DNA of 34,175 bases from Flavobacteriaceae bacterium (GTDB taxonomy: Bacteria > Bacteroidota > Bacteroidia > Flavobacteriales > Flavobacteriaceae): positions 1-34,175 of the forward strand of contig JAHEHF010000031.1 in assembly GCA_024644745.1 (NCBI GenBank), in the 5' to 3' direction. Shown here piece by piece: positions 6,981 to 16,309 of the stretch. The notes below the pieces were generated by a model. It saw only the letters and a list, made by a program, of their open reading frames with translations, did not search any database and was not told the DNA's origin. How positions within the stretch are numbered: the first letter of the stretch is position 1; every line of letters starts with the position of its first letter. Made by a program: the position numbers and the translations under genes.

Positions 6981-8159
6981 ATGGATCAAATTAATGTCGA
7001 AAGCAAACAGGTAAAGATCGTGTTGCTGCTGGTGAGTAGCCTTACCATCATGTCAATGATAACCATTTCAGCTTCTCTTCCCGATATGACCGAAGCTTTT
7101 TCCGGGGTTGATAAGGGTGTAAAACTGGTAAAACTGGCGCTTTCTTTTCCAGGATTGTTCATCGCCCTCAGTGCAATGGCTGCCGGAATTATAATCGATC
7201 GCATTGGACGGTTAAAACTCCTGGGTGTAGCCTTGGTTCTGTATGCTCTGGGTGGTACCTCGGGATATTGGCTGAATAATATTTACCTGATCCTTTCCGG
7301 AAGGGCATTACTTGGTGTTTCAGTGGGGATATCTATGACCATTGTTACAACCCTGCTGGCCGATTATTACCAGGGAAGGGCCCGACAAAAATTTGCCGGA
7401 CTGCAGATAGCCGTGATGTCTTTAGGGGGAATTGTGTTTATTACGCTGGGAGGCATACTTGCCGATATCAATTGGAGAGTTCCTTTTTTACTGTATTTTT
7501 TTTCGTTGGTGATTCTACCTTTTACATACCTCTATTTGAAAGAGCCTCCAGTAAAAAATGAGGTTAAAAAGGAGAGGAAGGGATTGAAGTCTCCTGCCAT
7601 CATTTGGCTGGTTTTTATAAATGTCATGGTCATGTGGATCTTGTTCTTTATTATCCCGATTCAAATTCCTTTTTATTTAAAGTCAATCGGTGTTGAAAAG
7701 AATGCACTTATCGGTGTTGCAATTGCCTCCAGTACATTTTTCTCTGCCGTGGCAGCATTTTCATATTCTCGTATCAAAGATAAATTTGCCTTTGAACAGA
7801 TATTTGGGCTGGGTTATTTTTTAATGGCCATTGCTTTTGTTTTTATTGCATTCGGAAATTCTTATGGCATGGTGATGATGGGTATGCTGTTTGCAGGCCT
7901 CGGCATGGGAATCATGATCCCAAATGCCAATATATGGGTCATGCAACTGGCTCCCCTGGAAATAAGAGGAAGGGAAATAGGTCGTTTGACCACCTTTTGG
8001 TTTTTAGGACAATTTCTGTCTCCACTGCTGCTTTTGCCGTTTCTGGATTATTTTACCCAATCGCAACTGTATTACGTGATAGCCGGTATCCTTGCAGGAT
8101 TAAGTCTTGTCTTTATAGGGATTTATCATTTGACTGCCCGAAAGGTACAGCCTGAGTGA
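6981..8159 (+). CDS. major facilitator superfamily transporter
   Basis: The 392-residue protein has about 12 hydrophobic segments. The loop between TM2 and TM3 carries GIIIDRIGRLKLLG, a motif-A variant (G-x-x-x-D-R-x-G-R-x-x-x-L) typical of MFS carriers. The first half ends near residue 185 with a basic loop (VKNEVKKERKGLKS), the usual central cytoplasmic loop. The second half resumes with six segments, including FAGLGMGIMIPNANIWVMQ, similar to drug/sugar exporters. The substrate cannot be told from sequence. It lies 60 bp after the sulfotransferase on the same strand, which makes export of a sulfated or related small molecule a possibility, but this is only context. Confidence 0.87.
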   Translation: MDQINVESKQVKIVLLLVSSLTIMSMITISASLPDMTEAFSGVDKGVKLVKLALSFPGLFIALSAMAAGIIIDRIGRLKLLGVALVLYALGGTSGYWLNNIYLILSGRALLGVSVGISMTIVTTLLADYYQGRARQKFAGLQIAVMSLGGIVFITLGGILADINWRVPFLLYFFSLVILPFTYLYLKEPPVKNEVKKERKGLKSPAIIWLVFINVMVMWILFFIIPIQIPFYLKSIGVEKNALIGVAIASSTFFSAVAAFSYSRIKDKFAFEQIFGLGYFLMAIAFVFIAFGNSYGMVMMGMLFAGLGMGIMIPNANIWVMQLAPLEIRGREIGRLTTFWFLGQFLSPLLLLPFLDYFTQSQLYYVIAGILAGLSLVFIGIYHLTARKVQPE

Positions 8160-8323
8160 ACCCATTCAATGGGAAATTGATCCGTAATCAAAATATAAAA
8201 TGCCTCCCGAGTACCCCCTGATCATTCTGTTTCGAAGCATATTATTCAGCCTTGCATGATGTATTGCCCTGGTTTTGCAGTGCACAAAAAATCAGAAATG
8301 CAATTTTATCCAAATAATCAAGG

Positions 8324-8331
8324 TATCTTTG
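8324..8331 (+). promoter_or_regulatory. Bacteroidota -7 element ahead of the DEAD-box helicase
   Basis: TATCTTTG matches the TAnnTTTG consensus. Transcription would begin only some 10 bases before the ATG at 8349, which supports that start over the upstream ATG at 8256. The -33 box is weak (caatttta near 8301). Confidence 0.6.
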
Positions 8332-8348
8332 CAACTTTTATAAAATAT

Positions 8349-9623
8349 ATGACTTTCAAAGATTTAGGACTTACGCCACCAATTCAGAAGGCGTTATATG
8401 AAGAGGGCTACACCATTCCAACTCCGATACAACAACAATCCATTCCCATTTTGCTCAAAGGCAAGGATCTTCTGGGTTGTGCCCAAACGGGTACCGGAAA
8501 AACAGCCGCATTTGCGATCCCTATTCTTCAGCAGATGAACGTTCGGCATGACAGTAGCAAAGGGAGAAGAAAGGTAAGGGCTCTTGTTGTGACGCCCACA
8601 AGAGAATTGGCAACTCAGATAGGTGAAAGTTTTAAGGTGTATGGAAAATATACCAGCTTAAAGAATACGGTTGTTTTTGGAGGGGTCAAGCAAGGGGCCC
8701 AGGTCGAGGCCTTAAGAAGAGGTATTGATATTCTTGTAGCCACTCCGGGTCGGTTGCTCGACCTGATCAATCAGGGGTATATCAGCCTTAGAGACATTGA
8801 ATATTTTGTTCTGGACGAGGCCGATCAAATGCTTGACATGGGTTTTATTCATGACATCAAAAAATTAATTGCCCTCTTGCCTGGCAAAAGGCAGTCACTT
8901 TTTTTCTCAGCCACCATGCATCCCAATATCGTGGCCCTTTCCAGGAAAATTCTTGGAAATCCTGAAAGGGTAACTGTAAAACCTGAACAAACCACAGCCG
9001 AAAGAGTAGGGCAAAGCCTTTATTATGTTACAAAGAAAAATAAACTGGGTTTACTGACCCATTTGCTGCAAACCAGGGAAATGGAATCTGTACTTGTATT
9101 TTCACGTACCAAGCACGGTGCCAATAAAATTGTTAAACTACTCGCCAGAGAAGGCTTTCAAAGTGCCGCGATACACGGTAACAAATCTCAAAGGGCAAGA
9201 GAAGTGGCACTTGAGGATTTTAAAAAAGGGAAGATCAAATTATTAGTTGCAACTGATATTGCAGCCCGGGGGATCGATATTGATGAATTGTCGTATGTGA
9301 TCAACTATGACCTGCCCAACGTTCCGGAATCTTATGTTCACAGAATCGGAAGAACCGGCAGGGCCGGATCAAGCGGCATGGCTATTTCCTTTTGTGATGC
9401 TGAAGAAAGATCGTATTTAAAAGATATTGAAAAGCTGATCAAACAAAAGGTTCAGGTGATCCATGAGCATCCTTTTATCAATGACAATCTGGAAAAGGAT
9501 TCTGAAGTTCCGGAAAGAACCCACGGTCACAAAAGAAGGCCCAAGCCTAATCGTCATAAGAAAAGTTCGGGCAAAAACAACTATTGGAGGAAAAGAAATG
9601 ACCGCTCCAGAAAGTCCTCTTAA
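8349..9623 (+). CDS. DEAD-box ATP-dependent RNA helicase (RhlE-like)
   Basis: I choose ATG 8349 (424 residues), starting [16 protein letters not shown]. The longer frame from 8256 adds 31 residues unlike the family and would begin upstream of the promoter element at 8324. Motifs in order: Q motif ([12 protein letters not shown]), Walker A AQTGTGKT, Ia PTRELA, II DEAD, III SAT, then the second RecA domain with [10 protein letters not shown] and [10 protein letters not shown]. The C-terminal 55 residues are basic and disordered ([13 protein letters not shown] ... RSRKSS), as in cold-shock and ribosome-assembly helicases that bind RNA nonspecifically. The likely role is unwinding RNA in ribosome biogenesis or mRNA turnover. 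RhlE-type is the best guess from length and tail. Confidence 0.93.
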   Translation: MTFKDLGLTPPIQKALYEEGYTIPTPIQQQSIPILLKGKDLLGCAQTGTGKTAAFAIPILQQMNVRHDSSKGRRKVRALVVTPTRELATQIGESFKVYGKYTSLKNTVVFGGVKQGAQVEALRRGIDILVATPGRLLDLINQGYISLRDIEYFVLDEADQMLDMGFIHDIKKLIALLPGKRQSLFFSATMHPNIVALSRKILGNPERVTVKPEQTTAERVGQSLYYVTKKNKLGLLTHLLQTREMESVLVFSRTKHGANKIVKLLAREGFQSAAIHGNKSQRAREVALEDFKKGKIKLLVATDIAARGIDIDELSYVINYDLPNVPESYVHRIGRTGRAGSSGMAISFCDAEERSYLKDIEKLIKQKVQVIHEHPFINDNLEKDSEVPERTHGHKRRPKPNRHKKSSGKNNYWRKRNDRSRKSS

Positions 9624-9655
9624 AGACTTCTATCTTGGGTTTATTTGGCTTGCCC

Positions 9656-9673
9656 ATGATTAAAATCATTTTA
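9656..9673 (+). terminator. weak hairpin plus T-rich tract after the helicase gene
   Basis: ATGATT-aa-AATCAT is followed by TTTATTT. The stem is AT-only except two pairs, so it is at best a weak terminator between the helicase and the CBS protein gene. Confidence 0.25.
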
Positions 9674-9724
9674 TTTCTTGCATTTTTTTTTGTACTTTAT
9701 ATGAATAATTAAAGCAAGCGAAGG

Positions 9725-10141
9725 ATGAAAAAAAATGAGCCTATTTCAAGTATCATGACCAGGGAGGTCGTTACTTTGACTTTGAAGGATACGCTATATT
9801 CTGCTGAAAAGAGAATGAAAAAAAATCATATAAGACACATGCCTGTTGTAGATAAGGACAAGCTCATTGGCCTGATCAGTCTTTCAGATCTTCAGCGCAT
9901 AAGTTTTATTGATGCCTACAGTAAAGAAGGAACCGAAGATACCCCTGTTTACAATATGCTTGGCATCAGAGACATGATGATCAAAAATCCGCTGACGGCA
10001 TCGCCTGACACTACGATTCTGGAGGTTTCCAAATTGCTGGCCAGTAAAGAATTTCATTCCTTACCTGTTGTCGAAGACGACAAGCTGGTTGGGATCATCA
10101 CTACGACAGATCTGTTGCATTATTTTATTGAATTGTGCTGA
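9725..10141 (+). CDS. CBS-domain pair protein
   Basis: The 138-residue protein is made of two CBS domains and little else. CBS1 covers about 5-62 (ISSIMTREVVTLTLKDTL ... HMPVVDKDKLIGLISLSDL) and CBS2 about 76-136 (DMMIKNPLTASPDTTILEVS ... HSLPVVEDDKLVGIITTTDL). The paired repeats G-L-I-S and G-I-I-T followed by S/T-D-L are the usual adenosyl-ligand binding strands. Such Bateman modules sense AMP, ATP or SAM and regulate partner proteins. No effector domain is fused here, so the partner is unknown. Its 3' end overlaps the convergent dehydrogenase gene by 22 bp. Confidence 0.9.
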   Translation: MKKNEPISSIMTREVVTLTLKDTLYSAEKRMKKNHIRHMPVVDKDKLIGLISLSDLQRISFIDAYSKEGTEDTPVYNMLGIRDMMIKNPLTASPDTTILEVSKLLASKEFHSLPVVEDDKLVGIITTTDLLHYFIELC

Positions 10142-11082
10142 TCTATCATGATGGCAATTTTATCAACTATGGTTTTGGCAAGTTTGAACTTTGACTCCAC
10201 GGTCCATCCGGCTACGTGCGGGCTCAAAAGTACCTGCTCAGAATGGATCAAATATTGAAAAGCTTCAGGCAGGGCATTGCCTTCAGAGAAAAAATGCTCG
10301 AAGGAGGCTTTTTCATATTCCAGCACGTCAAGACAGGCACCTAATACCTTTCCTTCCTTCATCCCTTTTACAAGATCCGCTGTCACCACAGCAGAGCCCC
10401 TGGCCGTATTGATCAGGTATATGGGTTTTTCAAATTGATTGATAAAGTCGGTATTGACCATCTGACGGGTCAGCGGCGTCTGGGGCGTGTGCAAACTGAG
10501 CACATCGGTTCTTAAGAACAATTCCTTCAGGTCTACTTGCCTGGCATTGGCATCTTCAAGGCCAGGTTTGATATCATAAAAGATGACGTCACAGTCAAAA
10601 CCCCTTAATTTTTTGGCAAAGCCTTTTCCCATATTACCGTATCCTATAATGCCAATCGTTTTTCCTTCAAGTTCTGTTCCCCTGTTCTCCTCCCTGCGCC
10701 AAAGACCATTTCTAATCTCGATATCAGCTTTTTTGAAGTGATTGAAAAGCGAAAGGATCATGCCCAGGGCGTGTTCTCCCACAGCATTTCTGTTCCCTTC
10801 CGGAGCTGAGATCAAATGAACACCCTTTTTTCTGGCATAAACAGTATCAATGTTCTCTAGGCCGGCCCCAACCCTGCCGATAAACTTTAATTTGGAGGCC
10901 TTGTCGAGAAATTGTCGGTCGATGGAGAACCTGCTCCTGATCACAATTCCGTCATAGTCTGAAATTCTGGCTTCAACCGCTGCTTTTGAAGAACTGTAAT
11001 CTTCATCGCATTGCATGTTCATTTTTTTAAGGCTTTCGATCAGATAGGGATGATTGGTATCTAAAAAAAGAACTTTGATCAT
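10120..11082 (-). CDS. D-isomer-specific 2-hydroxyacid dehydrogenase (phosphoglycerate dehydrogenase-like)
   Basis: The 320-residue protein has the two-domain layout of NAD-dependent 2-hydroxyacid dehydrogenases. The Rossmann fingerprint is GIIGYGNMG (144-152) with D170 after the second strand (FYDIKP), favouring NAD over NADP. The catalytic triad is R228 (NTARG), E257 (DVLEYE) and H289 (SPHVAGW). The NRNAVGEHALG stretch near 97-107 is typical of PGDH. It lacks the C-terminal ACT/ASB regulatory domain of longer SerA proteins, so it is a short-form enzyme. 3-phosphoglycerate oxidation is likely, but other 2-hydroxyacids are possible. A -7 element lies at 11100-11107, and the gene is divergent from the peptidase gene at 11155. 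Confidence 0.88.
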   Translation of the reverse strand: MIKVLFLDTNHPYLIESLKKMNMQCDEDYSSSKAAVEARISDYDGIVIRSRFSIDRQFLDKASKLKFIGRVGAGLENIDTVYARKKGVHLISAPEGNRNAVGEHALGMILSLFNHFKKADIEIRNGLWRREENRGTELEGKTIGIIGYGNMGKGFAKKLRGFDCDVIFYDIKPGLEDANARQVDLKELFLRTDVLSLHTPQTPLTRQMVNTDFINQFEKPIYLINTARGSAVVTADLVKGMKEGKVLGACLDVLEYEKASFEHFFSEGNALPEAFQYLIHSEQVLLSPHVAGWTVESKFKLAKTIVDKIAIMIDQHNSIK

Positions 11083-11099
11083 GGATTGTAATTTTTTTA

Positions 11100-11107
11100 C
11101 AAAAATA
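11100..11107 (-). promoter_or_regulatory. -7 element for the 2-hydroxyacid dehydrogenase gene
   Basis: On the minus strand the sequence is TATTTTTG, a full match to TAnnTTTG, 18 bases before the start codon. The expected leader is about 10 nt. Confidence 0.5.
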
Positions 11108-11154
11108 TGGGAACTGAATTATTAAAAGATTCTTAAATTGAAAAAAAAATCATA

Positions 11155-13725
11155 ATGAACCTATTTTACAAGCGACTCATTTTATTGCTTCTGATATTTG
11201 CACATGTTTCTTTAAGTGCACAGGACTATTATTTTGAAGCCTACAAACCTTTTAACAGTGAGATTCCCAGCCCGGAGGATTATCTGGGTTATCCTGTGGG
11301 GGAATACCACACCAGGCATGACCTGGTCGTTGCCTATCTGCACAAGCTTGCCGAATTGTCTGATCGAGCTTCGGTTACCGTGTACGGTAAGACGCATGAA
11401 AACCGTAAACTGATCATTCTCAATATTGGCAGTCCTGAACATATTGAGGACCTTGAGGCCATTCGTGAAAATCACTTGAAGGTAGTTGAAGAGAATTCTG
11501 AAGTAAGCAATTTTGACCAGCTCCCCTTGTTCATCAACCTGGCCTATGGCGTACACGGAAATGAACCTTCAAGCACCGAAGCCGCCCTTTTAACGGCCTA
11601 TACCCTCGTTGCCTCGGAAAGCGAGGCCGTTAAGGAATATTTAAAGCAGGCCATTATCTTTTTGGATCCTACCATCAATCCGGATGGAAGGGATCGTCAT
11701 ACAAATTGGGTCAACAACTTCAGGGGTGATCCATTGATCGCCGACAGATTTGATATTGAACACAACGAAACCTGGCCGAGGGGAAGAACGAATCATTATT
11801 GGTTCGATTTGAACAGGGACCTCATTCTCGGGGTGCATCCTGAAACAAATGGAAGGCTGAAATGGTACCATGACTGGTATCCCAACGTAGTTACTGATTT
11901 TCACGAAATGGGGACGAACAGCACCTATTTTTTTGAACCAAAGAACAAATCCGCATCGCTGAACCCTATAACTCCGGCTGAGAACCGGGATGTACTCAAT
12001 AAGGTGTTTGCGGCTCAGTATGCCGAAGATCTTGATAAAATAGGCTCATTGTACTTTTCTGATGAGGTTTACGATTCCACTTATCCGGGTTATGGATCGA
12101 CCTACATGGACCTGCAGGGTTCACTCGCGCTTCTTTTTGAACAGGCCAGTTCTAGGGGGCATTTGCAGGAAACCCCGACAGGGCCCATTTCTTTTTCCTT
12201 CACCATCAGGAATCAATTTGTATCGAGTTTCGCAACGATCAAGGCCGCGGTTGCTAACAAAGACCTGCTTTATGACTATCAGAATAGATTCTTTAATGAA
12301 TCTGTGAGAAAGGCAGGTGCCAGTGACGTGAAAGGCTATGTTTTTGGCACGCCTAATGACAAAAACAGGAACAAGGCCTTTGTGGATATGCTGCTGAAAC
12401 ACCAGATAAAAGTGTATCCGTTGAAGGATGACCTGAATGTTGAGGGCAAGTCATTTTCGGCCGGTTCATCCTATGTTGTGCCAACAAGGCAAAAGCAGTA
12501 TTATATGGTCCAGTCTTTTTTTGAAACTTACAGCAAATACAGAGACAGTGTTTTTTACGACACATCAGCCTGGTCACTTGTCAATTTTTACAATATGAAG
12601 TATTCCGGACTTAAAAAGTTGCCTGCTTTGGAGGAGAGACTGGATGCCGAGAATAATGAGATTTCACTGGCAGCTTTGCCCCTTAGTGATTATGCTTATA
12701 TCATCCCTTATGATGATTATTATGCACCCGCTTTATTATATTATCTTCAGGATCGAGGAGCCATCATAAAAACCTCGGTTAAAGAATTTTCTGCCGTAAC
12801 CGGTAACGAGACCCGCGAGTTTAACAGGGGATCCTTGCTTGTAGCTTTGGGGGATCAGATAGACCTGTCTAAGGAAGCCCTTTACGATTTGATTCAAAAG
12901 GGGCAGGAAAAATATAAGGTACAGGCCTATGCAGTGCAATCAGGGGCTACCGTTAAAGGCAATGGACTGGGAAGCGGAAGTTTTCTCACCCTCGAAAAAC
13001 CCAGGGTGATGATGGTGGTAGAAGGTACTGTTTCAAGTTATGAAGCCGGAGAGGTATGGCATCTGTTCGAACAAAGAATGAACATGCCCCTGACAAAAGT
13101 ACCCGAGAGACTTTTCTACAGGACAGATCTCGATCGGTACAACGTGATTATTATGGTCTCAGGAACTTACAGGTTGCTGAACAAAAAGGAAAAAACCCGA
13201 CTCAGTTCGTGGATATCAAAGGGCAATACCCTAATTACCACGGCAAGAGGCAGTGATTGGGCGGTTAAACAAAAAATTGTGGATGAATCTTTGGTTTCTA
13301 ACGGGATAGACAGCACATCAGCGGCTGACAGAATGAATTATGATGATGCCCGCGGAAGTATTGGTAAACAAAATTTAGGAGGGGCCATATTCGGCGTAGA
13401 CCTCGATATAACACATCCTATTGGTTTTGGATACAGCAACAGAGAACTGCCCGTGTATAAAAACAACAGGGTTTGGCTCGCACCGAGCAGGAATCGTTTT
13501 TCAACTGTGGCCAGATACAGGTCATCACCTCATATAGATGGTTATATAACCCAGGAAAACCTGGAAATCATGAAGCAGTCCGCATCTGTTATTGTCAGTA
13601 AAAAGGGAAGTGGCAGGGTAGTGCTGTTTGCTGATAATCCAAATTTCAGAGGGGCCTGGTATGGTACAAACAAATTATTTTTGAATGCTGTGTTCTTCGG
13701 GTCCCTGATCAGGGTACCGCAATAA
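11155..13725 (+). CDS. secreted M14-family zinc carboxypeptidase with C-terminal GATase1-like domain
   Basis: The 856-residue protein has a signal peptide (1-22, ending LSAQ). The metallopeptidase domain, about 45-360, shows the zinc motif HGNE (H134, E137), NPDGRDRH (175-182), FDLNRD with N220-R221, a third zinc ligand H250 (TDFHEMG) and catalytic Glu E329 (LLFEQAS). These match carboxypeptidase A-type active sites. The later part (about 620-780: VMMVVEGTVSSYEAGEVWHL, YNVIIMVSGTY, LSSWISKGNTLITT) looks like a class I glutamine-amidotransferase-like fold without an obvious nucleophile Cys. This architecture is familiar in Bacteroidota secreted peptidases. It presumably trims peptides in the periplasm or outside. 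It ends 18 bp before a strong bidirectional terminator. Confidence 0.9.
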   Translation: MNLFYKRLILLLLIFAHVSLSAQDYYFEAYKPFNSEIPSPEDYLGYPVGEYHTRHDLVVAYLHKLAELSDRASVTVYGKTHENRKLIILNIGSPEHIEDLEAIRENHLKVVEENSEVSNFDQLPLFINLAYGVHGNEPSSTEAALLTAYTLVASESEAVKEYLKQAIIFLDPTINPDGRDRHTNWVNNFRGDPLIADRFDIEHNETWPRGRTNHYWFDLNRDLILGVHPETNGRLKWYHDWYPNVVTDFHEMGTNSTYFFEPKNKSASLNPITPAENRDVLNKVFAAQYAEDLDKIGSLYFSDEVYDSTYPGYGSTYMDLQGSLALLFEQASSRGHLQETPTGPISFSFTIRNQFVSSFATIKAAVANKDLLYDYQNRFFNESVRKAGASDVKGYVFGTPNDKNRNKAFVDMLLKHQIKVYPLKDDLNVEGKSFSAGSSYVVPTRQKQYYMVQSFFETYSKYRDSVFYDTSAWSLVNFYNMKYSGLKKLPALEERLDAENNEISLAALPLSDYAYIIPYDDYYAPALLYYLQDRGAIIKTSVKEFSAVTGNETREFNRGSLLVALGDQIDLSKEALYDLIQKGQEKYKVQAYAVQSGATVKGNGLGSGSFLTLEKPRVMMVVEGTVSSYEAGEVWHLFEQRMNMPLTKVPERLFYRTDLDRYNVIIMVSGTYRLLNKKEKTRLSSWISKGNTLITTARGSDWAVKQKIVDESLVSNGIDSTSAADRMNYDDARGSIGKQNLGGAIFGVDLDITHPIGFGYSNRELPVYKNNRVWLAPSRNRFSTVARYRSSPHIDGYITQENLEIMKQSASVIVSKKGSGRVVLFADNPNFRGAWYGTNKLFLNAVFFGSLIRVPQ

Positions 13726-13743
13726 GTTCAAGGCATTTTAAAT

Positions 13744-13775
13744 AAAAAACTCCGGATTTAAATCCGGAGTTTTTT
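13744..13775. terminator. bidirectional rho-independent terminator between M14 peptidase and atpG
   Basis: AAAAAACTCCGGATTT / AAATCCGGAGTTTTTT is a perfect 16-bp palindrome with a T-run on either strand. It closes the plus-strand peptidase gene and the minus-strand atp operon, which converge here. Confidence 0.92.
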
Positions 13776-13796
13776 ATTTTATGGTAAAAACACTGT

Positions 13797-14657
13797 TTAG
13801 TTATTTAAGGCCTCGGCACCACCAACGATCTCAAGAATCTCATTTGTAATGGCTGCCTGACGTGCCTTGTTATAAGCCAATAGCAAATCATCTCTCAACT
13901 CAGTCGCGTTATCAGTTGCCTTGTGCATGGCGGTCATTCGTGCCCCGTGCTCAGCAGCGTAAGAATCTCTTAAAGCTTTGAACAATTGCATTTTCAAAGA
14001 TTTTGGGATCAGTCCCTGAACGATCTCTGCCTTGTTTGGCTCAAAAATATAATCCGTACTGTTGTCGCTGACCTCATCAGAAGACACAATAGGAAGGAAT
14101 TGCTCTGTGGTCATGATCTGAGTTGCGGCATTCTTAAATCGGTTATAAACCAGATCAATCTGATCGTAGGATCCCTTTTCGAATTCTTCCATCAGGATTT
14201 GTGCAAAAGGAGCAGTATTTTCAAAGGTAAGATGATCAAACAATTCGCTTTCAAACTGAAAGATGTCAAATTCCTTGCTCAAAAGGTCATTTCCTTTTTT
14301 TCCTATGCTAAAAACAGATACATCTTTTCTGGCATATTTCGTTTTGGCAAGATGCATCACTTCTTTGACCACGGCAGAATTGAATCCTCCGCATAAACCC
14401 CTGTTTGAAGTGATGGCGACGATCAAAACCTTTTTCACATCTCTTTCCACGGTATAAACCCCTCCGTCATCACTGTCAAGCGTGGCGCTCAGATTTTGCA
14501 ATAACTCAGTTAATTTATTAGAATATGGACGCATTTGCACAATCGCGTCAGAGGCCTTTTTCAACTTGGCAGCAGATACCATTTTCATGGCACTGGTGAT
14601 CTTCATGGTTGACCCGATAGACGAGATTCTGTTACGTATTTCTTTTAAATTTGCCAT
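13797..14657 (-). CDS. atpG: F1 ATP synthase gamma subunit
   Basis: The 286-residue subunit is the central rotating shaft of F1. The N-terminal helix MANLKEIRNRISSIGSTMKI followed by TSAMKMVSAAKLKKA is the classic gamma start, and the C-terminal helix ends in ARQAAITNEILEIVGGAEALN. Between them, VAITSNRGLCGGFNSAV (about 80-96) is the conserved Rossmann-like strand. The length agrees with bacterial gamma (280-300). It is the last gene of the atpB-E-F-H-A-G run, 53 bp after atpA and ahead of the terminator at 13744. The beta and epsilon genes (atpD, atpC) are not next to it, as is usual in this group. Confidence 0.97.
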   Translation of the reverse strand: MANLKEIRNRISSIGSTMKITSAMKMVSAAKLKKASDAIVQMRPYSNKLTELLQNLSATLDSDDGGVYTVERDVKKVLIVAITSNRGLCGGFNSAVVKEVMHLAKTKYARKDVSVFSIGKKGNDLLSKEFDIFQFESELFDHLTFENTAPFAQILMEEFEKGSYDQIDLVYNRFKNAATQIMTTEQFLPIVSSDEVSDNSTDYIFEPNKAEIVQGLIPKSLKMQLFKALRDSYAAEHGARMTAMHKATDNATELRDDLLLAYNKARQAAITNEILEIVGGAEALNN

Positions 14658-14710
14658 TCTTTATATAAAATTAGATTCGGAAAAGACTTTGAACCGATAA
14701 TCCGAAACTT

Positions 14711-16288
14711 TTATTCAAATTTTGCTGCTACTTCTTTGGCTGCTTTTTCCAAGGTATCAGTAACCTCATCTGTCAATTTACCAGCTTTTAAAGTTTCAAG
14801 AACATCTTCATGTTTCGCACGCAGGTAAACCAAATAATCTTTTTCAAATTCCTTGACACTTTCCACGGGTACGCTTCTCAAAAGGTCTTTGGAACCGGCA
14901 TAAATAATAGCCACCTGATCCTCAACAGCAAGTGGATCATTCTGAGCCTGTTTAAGGATTTCCACGTTCCTTTTCCCTTTTTCAATGACATTCATTGTGG
15001 CCGCATCCAAATCAGAACCGAATTTCGAAAAGGCCTCCAGTTCACGGAATTGAGCCTGGTCTAATTTCAGGGTACCTGATACTTTTTTCATTGATTTGAT
15101 CTGGGCATTACCCCCAACACGTGATACAGAGATACCAACATTGATCGCGGGTCTCACACCTGAGTTGAAAAGATCCGATTCAAGGAAGATCTGTCCATCT
15201 GTAATAGAAATTACGTTTGTTGGAATATAAGCCGATACATCACCTGCCTGAGTTTCAATAATAGGCAAGGCGGTCAGTGATCCACCACCTTTAACTTTCC
15301 CTACCAAAGAGGGAGGAATATCATTCATTTTTGCAGCAATGGTATCATCATTGATTATTTTTGCCGCTCTTTCCAGCAATCTTGAATGAAGGTAGAATAC
15401 ATCACCAGGATAAGCCTCACGACCCGGAGGTCTTCTTAAAAGCAAAGATACTTCACGATAAGCCACCGCTTGTTTTGAAAGGTCATCATAAATGATCAAA
15501 GCTGGTCTTCCCGTATCTCTGAAATACTCTCCGATGGCAGCTCCTGCAAATGGCGCATAAAACTGCATTGGAGCAGCATCAGAAGCGTTGGCCGCAACAA
15601 TTGTTGTATAAGCCAGGGCTCCTTTTTCCTCAAGCATTTTCGCAATACCAGCAATGGTCGATCCTTTTTGCCCAATGGCAACATAGATACAGTATACTGG
15701 CTCCCCTGCATCATAAAATTCTTTCTGATTGATGATCGTATCAAGTGCAACAGTTGATTTACCTGTCTGACGGTCACCAATGATCAGCTCACGCTGACCC
15801 CTTCCGATAGGGATCATGGCATCAACGGCTTTCAATCCTGTTTGAAGCGGTTCCGTTACGGGTTCACGAAAGATTACCCCGGGAGCTCTTCTTTCAAGTG
15901 GCATCTCGAAAGTTTCACCTTCAATGGGTCCTTTACCGTCAATGGGTTCTCCAAGGGTATTTACCACCCGGCCAAGAATACCTTCTCCAACATTAATAGA
16001 GGCAATTCTATTTGAACGTTTTACAGTTGCACCCTCTCTGATCGCAGTTGAATCTCCCAACAATACGACTCCTACATTGTCTTCCTCCAGGTTAAGTACG
16101 ATTCCTTCCAATCCGCCTTCAAATTCAACTAGTTCTCCGTACTGAACATTCGAAAGTCCAAAGATTCTGGCAATACCATCACCAATTTGTAATACGGTTC
16201 CTATTTCAGTCAATGAAGCCTTTCCTTCAAATCCTATAAGTTGTTCTTTTAAAATTGCTGAAACTTCAGCTGGTTTTATTGTTGCCAT
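14711..16288 (-). CDS. atpA: F1 ATP synthase alpha subunit
   Basis: The 525-residue subunit forms the non-catalytic nucleotide sites of the F1 hexamer. The Walker A motif GDRQTGKS sits at 171-178, and [12 protein letters not shown] just before it is diagnostic for alpha. The segment [18 protein letters not shown] near 375-395 carries the SRVGG motif whose Arg acts as the arginine finger towards beta. Length and N-terminus ([17 protein letters not shown]) are as expected. It lies 21 bp after atpH and 53 bp before atpG. Confidence 0.98.
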   Translation of the reverse strand: MATIKPAEVSAILKEQLIGFEGKASLTEIGTVLQIGDGIARIFGLSNVQYGELVEFEGGLEGIVLNLEEDNVGVVLLGDSTAIREGATVKRSNRIASINVGEGILGRVVNTLGEPIDGKGPIEGETFEMPLERRAPGVIFREPVTEPLQTGLKAVDAMIPIGRGQRELIIGDRQTGKSTVALDTIINQKEFYDAGEPVYCIYVAIGQKGSTIAGIAKMLEEKGALAYTTIVAANASDAAPMQFYAPFAGAAIGEYFRDTGRPALIIYDDLSKQAVAYREVSLLLRRPPGREAYPGDVFYLHSRLLERAAKIINDDTIAAKMNDIPPSLVGKVKGGGSLTALPIIETQAGDVSAYIPTNVISITDGQIFLESDLFNSGVRPAINVGISVSRVGGNAQIKSMKKVSGTLKLDQAQFRELEAFSKFGSDLDAATMNVIEKGKRNVEILKQAQNDPLAVEDQVAIIYAGSKDLLRSVPVESVKEFEKDYLVYLRAKHEDVLETLKAGKLTDEVTDTLEKAAKEVAAKFE

Positions 16289-16309
16289 TTTATGCGTTAT
16301 TATCTTGTG

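Noticed and set aside
8256-8348. Upstream ATG extending the DEAD-box helicase by 31 residues
   Set aside because: The extra residues are unlike the family's N-terminus, and the -7 element at 8324-8331 would place transcription start downstream of this ATG.
13986-14396. 136-codon plus-strand ORF inside atpG (and many similar ORFs opposite atpA, sprE, purM, thrS)
   Set aside because: These are shadows of well-identified genes on the opposite strand, with no family features.
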